NCBI RefSeq assembly: GCF_964019385.1
Contig: NC_088646.1
Location: forward strand, 13,055,996 to 13,119,995
Length of the DNA stretch: 64,000 nt
Direction of reading: 5' to 3'
DNA from: Sycon ciliatum
Lineage: Eukaryota; Porifera; Calcarea; Leucosolenida; Sycettidae
Of the stretch, positions 13,501 to 25,500 are shown piece by piece (the first letter of the stretch is position 1; every line of letters begins with the position of its first letter). Both the position numbers and the translations under genes were made by a program. The notes under the pieces are model-generated. The model was not told where the DNA came from. It was given only the letters and a program-made list of their open reading frames with translations, and did not search any database.

Positions 13501-16500
13501 GTTAGCAATCAGAATGAAGGTGGTCTTTTCATTTTAGTTTTAATTGTTGGCCATACAAGTCTCTCAGCCCATACCAGAAGTTTGAAAACACCCAGCTCTT
13601 CATGGAATTTTGCGGCCACAAAATCAAGAAGCTCTGCCTGATGTTCACCTGCAGAACCAAAGCCAACACCATATCAACATTCTGAACAGTTTGAAGATGT
13701 GACATTCTCTGGAACACATCAAGAGGGGAGGGAGGGGGGGGGGCACCTGGGGCAGTGACCTATCTCAACTGGAGAAGTAACCGCTGGAAGAAAACGTTCC
13801 AAATCCAAGCAGACCCGCTTAGTCTTCCAGTCATACCTATTCCAAGCATCTGCCGCTCTCCCTACTCCCACTGCGCGCATGCTGGCCTTTGCTGTGCGTA
13901 GTATGAAGCATACTTAGAACACACGGTGTGAGTTTTCGCCGTCGGAAACCCTGTATGCAGAGTTGCACACACCTCGGCGCCTTGGCAAGTTTATCTTATT
14001 GCTCTACGAACAGTTAGCTGTTTCAACATTGTTAGGAGGTGATTATTCGTGCAACCCCAGCCTGGATGGTTGATAGACCGGCTGCATATAGTAACACTCC
14101 AGCCCGGGCTGGTCAACAACCTCGTGGACAGGAAGGCAGTGTGCATCTGGGATCTTGGGCATGTAGACAGACATAGCAGACACCATAATATGTGCTTATA
14201 AATCAAATGGACTTGCCCGGTCAGACGTGATTTCAGGTACACACACCTCAACTCAGGACCCCGCCTGGCCGGGCCAGCCTATTAGACATGTGAATGCAAC
14301 AGGAGTTTTCAGTTTGTTAACATTTCAGCCAGCCCGGGCTGGAATAACTGCACATGCAATCAGTCAATCACCATATTTATTAGATGTGACAAGATCAGGG
14401 TGTATAGTAAACCTGTGTAAAGTTGTCGTTGTTGTTGACTTTATTTTACTTCACCAACTGCAGGCATGTTTGCCTTCTAATCTCACCGTCCCATAGGTCC
14501 GGTTCTCACAGAAAGATGAAGTGAAACTATAATAAACACTTGAGACTCCAGCTAACAGAGCAAAACTTAGTGTACATTCAAACTAAGACAATACACAGCA
14601 GGTAACCTTACTTGTATATGCACGGGCATACAGGACATTTTCCAACACTGCTTCATGATCCAGGTTGAATCGGTCTGCAATCTCTTTCAGTCGATCAGGC
14701 CGGCTATGATCTTAGTAAAGGAACTGGCTAAACGGTAACAATCAACACCATTGATTTCATGCACAGTGAAGAAGTATAAGTTCTAGTAGAGGTTTTGTGA
14801 CTATGTCATTATTTGGGGAGGACCATATGGAATGGCATCACAAGCACTGGTTTTCCACTATAGGGAAAAAACTACAACTGACGAACGAAAGGCAAGTGCA
14901 AAAAGCAACTCTCTGTTGTTCCCATACACCTCAAGAAGGGGACGTCTTCCATTTTGACGCAATGCAGGTGTTGGCACAACATCTCCAGCCTACATACTGT
15001 GCTAGCCAAACTTTGGGATAGTCACCCGGCCGATACGCTCTCTTAGCTAAACGCCACTCATACGCTTGCGTGCTCGTTTTATTTTGGCTTTGCTGCACAA
15101 GGCCTCCATATTGTGATGAACATTGGTATGCTCTGTCCATGAAAAGCAGTTCAAAAATGTCCTATATGCCAACCATTATAATGAACACTGAGTATCGTCT
15201 TCCACTTGGATGCCAGCAAATGGACTGAGGCTGTGTTTACATGAGAAATTTCAACCCGGGTTGAAAGTCTGTACGATAGACAAAAGAGGTGAGCGTTTAC
15301 ATGAAGACAGTTGACCCGGGTCAAATACCGATATGCCGCCAAAAGTCCACTTCTACAGTCCTGTATGGTCACGTGAATCCGTTCGCGCGAAATTTGCATC
15401 TGCAGTGCTGTTCAAACCTGGCGCGAGATACGCACAGAAGCACGTTTGTACGATGTTCTTGACCCGGGTTGATATCAACCCTCCCCTTGGGGGGAGGGTT
15501 GAAATCAACCCGGGGCGAAATTTCAACCCGGGTCAAGCGCAATGCGTCATGTAAACGCAACATTCATTTTGTGTATATGGCGGGTTGAAATCTGACCCGG
15601 GTCGAACTCAACCCGGGTTGAAACGCTTCATGTAAACACAGCCTGATAAAATGAAAGAAAAAAGCAGGCCCAAAGTATTAATAACCAGATAGTTATATAA
15701 ATCATCCAACTTCATTGAATAATATATGGCACCTGAGAAAGCTGGTTCCATATTCACAACACATGAAAGGATACAAGGTATTCTGTAGGAAACACGTCAC
15801 ACAAAACAGGAAGTACAAGAATGAATGTATGCCTGTTAACAAAATTCAGTATATTAGAAGAACATGGCTCGATTACATTAACTATGGATTAGTTTAGCAA
15901 AAATCAACCAAAGATTATTCATATCACTGCTGCAAAGCAGAGAAATCCTAAAGTCCTACATGTAGTATGCAAACTGAGATGTTCACAGGCTCCTTATGTA
16001 GAGCACCATAGGAACACTATACTATCTCTATCAGCTAAGGCAATCACCATAACCGCTGTCTCGGCTGCCTAGACACCTTTTTTTCTTAGCGGCAAATGAT
16101 ATCGGAGTCGTCCTCACCAACACCAGCGCTGTGGAGAAGAATTGCATGCAGAAGAAGAAGATTGGTTGTCTGATATCGTAGTTGTCTTAATCCGTGTATG
16201 CTACGCTGAAGAGTCTGTGTCTGCCAGACTTCCCATCGAGCAAGTCGTACGACGAGATTTGCACTTTGCTTACTGCTCATTACAAGGACAAGTCTACGAC
16301 TACTACGGCGGCTTACAAGTTCCGTGAGTGTGTCCATGTCTATCAAACCTTCTGGGCGCAACACCCAAATGATACCTGCGGATAGGTGTGTGATCTTATC
16401 ACGGCATAACTCAATCATCCGCAGCATCATCCGGCATTTGAAGCGGAGTTCAGGGCCCGGACGAAAAACAAACAAAAAACAAGGGAGAGCCTGGTTGAAT

Positions 16501-19500
16501 GTGCGTCCGCACTCCAGAAATTAGCGCCAGGAAAACACGGATCTATTCCAGCGCCTCCGTGTCAACCAGTTCATTGATGGTCTTCCATCCCTGAACTTCC
16601 CAATATTTATACAACACCCAGGAAAATATGATGATTCTTATCATCTTGCAATTGAACATACCTCGGTATCTATAAAGACAACTTTTCCACCGCCATATCC
16701 ATTACTGCCTGGGAGCTGTGCAGTAACTAAAACAAAATGTCACAAAACACCATATTTACAACCTCAATTATTTCAGTGGAAATAGATGGCTTGCAAAACA
16801 CAATGCACATCATACCCAAGGCTGTACTGCTAGTGCTGGCACTGAGTACTCAATAGTCAACATGCCCAGAACCTAGTCAACATGCCTTGCACAACTGAAT
16901 AAGCAGACTTGAGATCGGGAGGTAGCTGCAGGTTCAATGTGACAGCCAGTCGACATACCGGCAGTCCCATAAAAAGCAGCTTCATAGTGATCAGGCCAGT
17001 GCCCAGTCCCTACCCCAACAACCAGGAACGAAACACACTGAGTGTGCTCGATTACACACTTGAATCGATTCATGAATCCATTCGTGAATCGATTCAAGTG
17101 CGTAATTTCTTCCAAGTAATTGAACGGCGTGAATATGGTGAATCGCAATGAGACTTTCGTTCACGTGGCCATGACGTTGAACAAAAGGTCAAAAGGGGCG
17201 TAAGTCGTTGATTGCACGGAAAAAACTGCTGTTTGATACTGACTTTCTTCTCATCGCTTTTCTTTCACATGTACTTGTACATGATGAAGTCACTTTCGCA
17301 TGTAGAAGATTCCATGTTTCCTTGACGCTAAGTGTTGCCTGAAAATGGACAATATCGAGGCATTCCCTTGGATCTGGACACTGTTTGATGATGACGAGAC
17401 AGAAGAAATGCTGTTCCCTGCTCGGTGCGATATTGCTCCGCTTATGATGTTCCTGGCTTGTTACCGGCGCGCAGCAGAGCCAAGAGTAACACATTTTGCT
17501 GAAGCAACTGTGCCCAGTTATTCTATGGACGATTTTCGCCAGCATTTCCGTGTGACCCAACCCACATTCGAAATCATCGTGGGTCGTGTGGCTAAGAACC
17601 CTGGAGTTCCCACTGCACAGCTCTATGGCAGGCAACCCGTCGATTGTGCGAAGCAGGTGATGGTTTGCTTGTGGTTCCTCGGAAATCAAGAGTCGTACCT
17701 CAATCTGGCTGATCGCTTTGGGATTAGCAAGCTCACCACCCACAGCATTGTCTGGAGAGTACATGTATGTACAGCCTTGTGCCACTTGATGGAAGATGTA
17801 ATTGTCTGGCCAAAATCGCAAGTGCTATTGACTCAGGCTGAAGCTGGATTTAAAGAAAATCTGGTGTGCAAGGCATCATCGGTGCCATAGATGGATCGCA
17901 CATCAATATAGTTCTGCCAGAAGACGATGAGCAGAGCTACTACAATCGCAAGAAGCGCCATTCAATTCAACTGCAAGCTGTATGTGACAGCAACGGTTTG
18001 TTTACCGATGTCTATGCCGGTTGGCTGGGCAGTGCACATGGTGTGTTGCGTAACTCACCTCTATTTGAGAAGGCGAACAACAACCGGCAAATGATGTTTC
18101 CTGGCAACACATACATCATTGGTGATTCTGCCTACGCTATCCGCAACTGGCTGCTCGCTATGCTGAAATACAATGGAAACCTTTCCCCTGTCCAGAAGAA
18201 TTACACCAAGCGAATCTCGAAAGCAAGAGTGGTCATTGAGCGCGCATTTGGTCTTCTGAAAGGACGATGGAGACGGCTTCAACTCGTCCATGCAGATGTA
18301 GGAAGAATTCCAACTAATTTCATTATCAGCTGTTGTGTCCTTCACAGCCTGTGCCTGCTGGAAGAAGATGAAGTGGAAGATTTTATGGACGTAGACGATA
18401 ATGATGATAATGAGGAGCTGGATGCTATCTTACCTCCACAGCAGGGTGGTCAAGCATTGCAGCAACACGTCTTGAATCTTGTGGCAGCACTACCACAATT
18501 GGTCTAACAGTGTTCCACCTGAGGAATTGTGTGTCCGCCGAAGTTGCCGAAGTCGCACCAACCTCTTCTTCAGATTGTTCTACCCATATGTCTATTCAGC
18601 AGACTGGAGAAATACGTGATGGAAATGCGCTAAGTTGTCCATGTAGATTTGCAATAATTCCAACTGTCAATAATGAATTGATCAACATGAGCCTCCTGCC
18701 GCATTAGTGGTTTCTGAGGCAGCTATTGGTTTTTGAATTTTATAGAGCTCCTTATTCAGCTGTGCCTGTGCAGGTTTTGCGGTCGGTTGGTTCTCACCAC
18801 GGCTTGGATTTCGGGTATACATGTACATGTAATTCCAATTTCTGTCGATTACATAGCATGGTACATGTACAGTATGGTGTAGAATCATTGTCTTGTAGCT
18901 TGTCCAGTCATTCCATGCATCTTGAAATCTTGTCACACATCGAATTTCTTAGTCTCTTAGTAGACCTGCACATGTCTTGATGTTATCAGCGCTCACAAGT
19001 AACTTGATCATCATCAAAACGGTACAAGATGAATCAATGATACTTATTCTTTTTTTGCAATTTCTCTTGTAGGAGTACAATCTTGTATTCATCAGCAAGT
19101 ACATGTACGCACGCGTCATGTATGGAATTCAAGTCAACAAAATAAGGAATGCGGCCAGGTTAGTTTGGCGCTCAGGAAAGGCCAGAAAATGGGAGAGTTA
19201 GAGAGAGAGAGAGAGAGCAGGGAGAAGATATAGTTATGCATGTGAGTCACAAAATGAAGGAAAACTCGTAAACCAGAAGCCAATGGGAAAGCCAGAGGAA
19301 GCCAGAAGGAGACTGAGAAGGCACGCAAGGGAGATAGGAGTAAGAACCGTTACTGCAAATAACTGTTTCTGTCAATCATGGAGAAGAACTGATAACTTAT
19401 TTCTTTTAAAATAGAAGAAAACACAAGGGAACGAGTTATGAAGCAACTAACCATGACTGTAACAAGATACTAATAGGCAGTCAGAAAGTGCGCTATCAGG

Positions 19501-22500
19501 GCACAAAACTGCCAAGCTACTAAGACATTCAACGACATGACACCTAGCTCTAACACATCGGTATCCGCGTTAAACTTTATTTCTTCTCCATGATTGACAG
19601 ATACCGATCAAACATATGCATCTTCTGCTCATGCATTTCCCCACCTTCTCCATGCATGCCTTCTCGGTCGCCTTCTGGTCTGCAGCATAGCTTGTCAGAA
19701 ATGATGTGACTTCGCCGCTGCGGCTCCTGGCGCTGGATTTCCTAGCATGCGGCTTGTACTCTGCTCCCGTCTTCTTGTTCTTGTTCTTTGGCGTATCTTC
19801 GCTCTTCGTCACCTGCTTTGCTTTCTTGGCCGGAGTCTCTATTTCGCTGTCAGTTTCATCACACTCTGAACCTTCCGACATGCCAGTAACTAAGCTGATG
19901 TACGTAACATCAGTTTCATCTCCAGATGACGATAATTCATTTGCGGGGGATGCTGGGGAACTGTCCACCGCGACAGGGATGGGCAGACCAGAACCAAAAC
20001 TAGACTTTGGCCTGGAAGCACGGTCGCCTACTATTGCTCCAGTTTCCGCATGGAATGGCGAGTCTCTCTTGGCGCCATTGCCGGACTTCGAGTTGTGGTC
20101 CTCCACTTGTCGATAGACGCTCAGCAGCGACTTCCACTTGTTATCACAGTTTCCAGCTGTGACTAGAACCCCTTCCGTGGTGAGCGCCTCCGCAACATCT
20201 CACATGGCGTGAGCATGGCTAATATGTTTGCTTTTTATTTTCTGATAAAAACCTCTCTCAGGGTCTTCGCATCCCATGAAGACAAGGAAGCGTCTCGTCT
20301 CCGACTCTGTCCAAATTTTTGGCAAAGCCTTGACTTGCCCCTGAGCTTGATCGCTGCCGTCCATGATGGGAAACGAAAAAGAAATTGCGCGAGGAACTGC
20401 ACGAGGAAGAATAAGTTGATTTGCTGTGAACAGCTAAAACACCATGAAGAGCTCGAAACAGGCGCTCCCTAAGCATGGCAAGGAAGACTTTTCAAAGTCG
20501 AGGTCAAAGTTCATCGCCACCATCTCCTCTCCAATCCCTTCCTCCTATCTTACATGCACCTTTTCTAAGTCGAGGTCAAAGTTCATCGCCACTAGGCCTT
20601 CCTCCTATACCGGTGCCTTACATGTACCTTTTCAAAGTCCAGGTCAAAGACGCCACCATTTTCTTCTCCCTCCTTTATCTTGCCTTTCCCCTATTTTGTT
20701 GTTGGAAGAGATGTGCATGTGGCGGATCAGTTTAGTACCGTCATGACTTTTCAACACGTGGCTTCTTTTCCCGCCACTGCGTTGCCCGGGTGAACCAAAA
20801 TCGCCCCTGGCTATTCACATCACCCCATGTGAATCGGTGGAATCGATTCCGAATCGATTTCAGGGCTCATGACATGAAAATCGAACGACTTGAATGCATG
20901 CGAATGGATTCATGAATCGATTCAAGTGTGTAATCGAACGCACTCACTGTGAACCATAATAAGGTGACACTTAAAAAATCAAAGCGTCCAGGCCATTGGC
21001 CGGAAACCTGACCCGGTCTGACTGCCCTGATGAGGCTACAAGTTTTTTTAGTTTTTTTATTTGTTTTAATTAATATTCTGCAGTTTCAAGCTGATTGTTC
21101 CACAGAATAATTATATGTAACTTCTAAGTAGTTCTTACCACAAAGAGTATGCGATAATTGCGTCTTTCCTGTGCGGAACTCTAAAAACACAAAAACAGCA
21201 AGCCAAGCACTGTAGATCCATCATGAATATCCAGCCTACCCTGTGCTCACAAACATTGAAAGAGAAGAGGTTGCATTTGGGGTAGGAAAGCTCCATTTCT
21301 ACAACCTAAATGAGTACAATAGATTGAAGGTTGAACACTACTACAAGGAAAGAATATTTGAATGTTCTTTCCTAAAGAGATCAGAACTTCTTTGTTCAGT
21401 CATCTGCCAGACAAGCCGCATTTGGAATCAGGCTGGCGATATCACCATATTCCTTCCAGCGGTAAGTATGACCGTTGTCACTTGTACCAGTCCTGCTAGT
21501 GCCAACACCCCCCCAGTGTTGTTAACCTTACCTATTTCAAATCACACCTTTGTCCTCACCGAAATACTATTCTTGTTATGGCTTGCTTTTTGGAGAAATA
21601 GACTTCAGAAACAAAATTATAAGAACAGTCCATGGGGGATTGCCAAAAAATGTGAAAAAGCTCGAAATTTGACCCTTTTATTTAAATGGCCAAAAGCTAG
21701 GATATCATCAGATTCATTTTTTATGAATGGACTGCTACTGTATAAGTACAAATTTTCCTTCACAAAATCTTTCGTTAGATCACTCCACCAGCAGGCTTGT
21801 TACGTACTAAATTTCGTTTTGGTCGAGGTCTGTCACCCCTAACGTTCAGAAAAAAACTTTTAGTTTGGTACAAACTTTAGTTATTTTGTGCCCCCTAACG
21901 AATATAGCGAAAGTGAATTCCAAACGAAAATTTGTACTTATACAGTATGTGCGTTCGTTACAGATTTCGGTTTCTACATTTTGGGGCTCAAGTCTCACAA
22001 TGTATTTTTTCTGTTTTTCACTTTTTTTTCTTGAGTCTATGAGCATGCGCACTGAGAGTGGGGGAGGTGATTTATACATAGAGGAAGTTTCCTTTTGCTT
22101 GTGTGATTTTGTCTTTGCTTCTGGAGTGAATTGTAATGTTGTACATACGGCTGTGCTTGTAGCTCTTCGTTCTACATGCGCCCGGGCTGCGCTTGTAGCT
22201 CTTTGTCGTACCTGCTGCTGCGCTTGTGTCTCTTTGTTGTATATGCTGCTGAACCGTGGTCCACTCTGCTGCACTGTCTTTGACTCCTGTGTACATGCGG
22301 CTGCACCGTCTTCTGTCCCCATTGTATACACACTTTCTCGTCTTGTCCCCGTTGTACGCCTTCATAATATATTCCCTTGTCTCGATCAGTTGTCTAGTCG
22401 TCTCCTGAGAGCAAGAGCAGAATATTCTCTTTAACTTAAGCAAACAAGTTGGCCTTTTGGTGTGTGTCGCGGTTGCGCAAGAGGAGTGTAGCTCGTCCTT

Positions 22501-25500
22501 TTTTAGCTGACGACATTTGGCGCTCAACGTGGGGTTTGAACCCACGACCCCGAGGTCAAGAGTCTCATGCTCTACTGACTGCTGTGGAAATTAATAACGC
22601 TAAGTAATCCTGCCAGTAAGCAGGTTACATCCAGTGGCAGCGGTGGGATTCGAACCAATAAACCAACGTACAGTATCAATGAGTCAGAGAGTTGTGTTGC
22701 TGCGGGGGACGGGGGAGAAGGCCATTTCACACGCCTCCGGAGAGGCTGGAGTTCGTGTCCTCATAATCCAGAGAGGGAGGTTCCTAGCGTTTACAGAGGA
22801 CCAATTGAGTGTGATCAGCCATCCGCAGATTCCTGCCATCCATTGTCTGAAAATGGGTTTCAATTTGCTCCCATCGCCTACTTGTGTGATGGTTCTCCTG
22901 GTTATACTCTGCTCCATCACTCAATGGCAAAAGTCTATCTATGACAAGAAATCAACACAGCCGACATTTGCTCCGAGTGACCATAATTTCCTGCATCATC
23001 CCGCTGTGAAGCCCGGCATGACCCCAAAATGTCACCGCCCCTGGAGAGGACCGTTCATCATTGTACGACGAATCGATGGTGTCCTCATACAGATCACGGA
23101 CGATAAGGGCAATATCCAGACAGCCTTGTCTCGATCAGTTGTCTAGTAGTCTCCTGAGAGCAAGAGCAGAATATTCTCTCTAAGCTAACAAGTTGGCCTT
23201 TTGGTGTGTGGCGCGGTTGCGCAAGAGGAGTGTAGCTCGTCCTTTTTTAGCTGACGACATTTGGCGCCCAACGTGGGGCTTGAATATTTTCAGTTCTCCC
23301 TTTTGCTTACAAGAGTCAGGTTTCCTTTCTATCCTTTTGGTTTGGTTGAGTGGCGACCCATTTTCGGTTAACAAAAGCACAATGGAGGGTCAACATTATC
23401 TGTACGCTGTGCGTGCTATCAAATGCTCAACGCCGCAACTGTCGTCACAGAAGAATCTAGTCCTTACTAAACACAAGCTCACGAGCTCCTCTATCCCAGC
23501 CTACACGGGACCGAACCCCGAAAGTAGGAAATAATCGTCAGTAACTCAGAATTGTGCTGAAATGCATTCCGCCGATTTCCGCACCATATCCACTACACCA
23601 AACTATTTCAAACTGTTTCAAAGTAGTTTATTGAATTTGTTTGATGATATGTGCAATTCATTTTGCCCGTACAAGAGGCTTTACTACTTTGAAGTACACC
23701 AAACTAGGGTACTCATCTTCTTAAAAAGATTACCTCCAAATGCTTCCGTTATTGACATGCTTTCAACTCCACCTGTACAAACACAGAGAAGTAGGACCAA
23801 GAGTAGATCAACAAGAGTGTGCAACTCGTGGATGGGTTCAATTGGGTTGGCCCACGGCGGAAATGTTTGTTGACGCAATCTTTTCTGAAAACCATGAGCC
23901 ACGCGCTGTGTGTAGTTTTGGGAAGTTTTGCCTCGTGCACTTGGCCGGGCTTTACATTTGCTAAACTTACCGTTTTACCTGATGAATTCGCAGCCTCGGG
24001 TTTTCACAGACGAGGCCAATCGGAAATTTTGTACTTGGTACACTAAGCACATGAACCCTGTGAACTCAAACGTCGTGCTTTTGACCTTTCGGATTCGGGT
24101 CAGCGTTTTGTCTTCTTGTTATGTTTCTCCAGGTTTCAAGCGAAGGACTTAAGGGACAAGGACTAGAGCCTTGTTTTTAGTCCTTTGCATTTCTCAAGCT
24201 TTGGTTGATCCTGTTGTGGTTTTCAATCAACAACCACTGATTTACAATCTGTATTGTTTTGCGCGCACGCCCTGTCAGCTGGGTGCTTCCGATTGTGTCG
24301 TGGTTCATTAGCAAAGTGAACAATGTAGTGTACTCTGAATCCCGTACGATTTGAACTGCTGTGTACATAGTATGCATGTAGCTTACTGTTATGTTCCGGA
24401 GGCTTCTGGATTTATCACCTCGTGTTCCTGTAAATAAAGTAAGTTGCGATCGGAGTGATCTTGAAAGTAGACTGGAGTTTTCAGGTGCGTTCTCCGAACA
24501 CAACAGATCCTACATGTACTTCTCTCTCCTATTCGAGTCGCACCATTGTAGTCTCTGGCAGGCTATTTGCGGAGATGGATACCCACTTATGGCATGTACG
24601 CATGTGCACACTTCTGGTCTCGTACGTGCACTCTACCGTATACGCACGTGCATGCTTTCCCGCATATGCACGCACACTCTCCTGTTCAGAGTTGTTCTCT
24701 TCCTGTCGTGTCCGACAATGGTCGTTCTTCTTCTTTCTGTTTCCCAATATCAATGTCGTGAATCTGTGAATATAATAATACTTACCAACATAACAGATCT
24801 CTTGGTAGAAGAAAGCATCGTTGTGGCCCTTGGTGATGCACAGGTTGAAACCATGGGAGAAAACACTGCCCCTGCAGCGAAGCGCTCGTCAGCCACCAAA
24901 AGGTTGCTGTCCAAGAGGGAACGGAAGAGCGTGGGTGAAATGCTGGAAAAATTAAGCATGAACCCCAATGATGAGATTGTCGGCACCCTAATCCAGCCTC
25001 CTTGGTTGAGCACCATTTTACCTACTTCTCTGCACGGAAGATCAGTGTACCTGGAAACAAAGATGAGTGCTCAAGGATCATCCATGTATTGCTGAAGCAG
25101 TACAGTTCACTCCATGTCAGTACATCAAACAAAGCTGACAAATATACCAGCTTGCATGTGATGTGGATGGATGCCGTCAGATCCTCAATCAAGTGTGCTG
25201 ATGCCGAGGCTCTTTTAAGCTACCTATGCATGATCAGTGATGCGTTGTGGCTGCTATTGGAAAATCGGTGTGGCTATTTTGTGGCAACAGTGTGTGGAAT
25301 CACCTGGTGACTCTCCCTGAAGAATCTGCACCATCTCCTGTAATCTTCAATGAGGAACACGCACAGCGTATTTTGGTGCTGCATTGCAGAGGAGTATGGT
25401 AGCTCTGACAAGAAAGAAGAAGCTGTAAGGATATGCTGAAGGCCGATGATCCGGAGAGTCAGCTAGACTTATTACGAGCCATTCGCCTTCCAGATGAAGA

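Larger units (their letters stand above)
17040..20945. mobile_element. PIF/Harbinger transposon, both genes present
   Basis: A 3,906-bp element in the DMC1 intron between exons 10 and 9. TIRs of about 50 bp begin GAGTGYGYTCGATTACACAC and are flanked by a 3-bp ACT duplication (17037-17039, 20946-20948). The left end also folds back on itself through GAATCGATTCA words. It carries the usual Harbinger pair: a DDE transposase on the plus strand and a Myb/SANT-like DNA-binding protein on the minus strand, convergent. Both genes have one defect, so it is recently dead or needs a helper. Confidence 0.93.

Noticed and set aside
21243-21842. A 199-codon plus-strand frame
   Set aside because: Composition changes along its length, it runs into a MITE, and it matches nothing known; it lies between DMC1 exons 9 and 8 with no splice evidence.
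22518-22584. A functional tRNA-Lys gene
   Set aside because: The 5' acceptor strand is missing and CCA is genomically present, which fits a copied primer rather than a gene.
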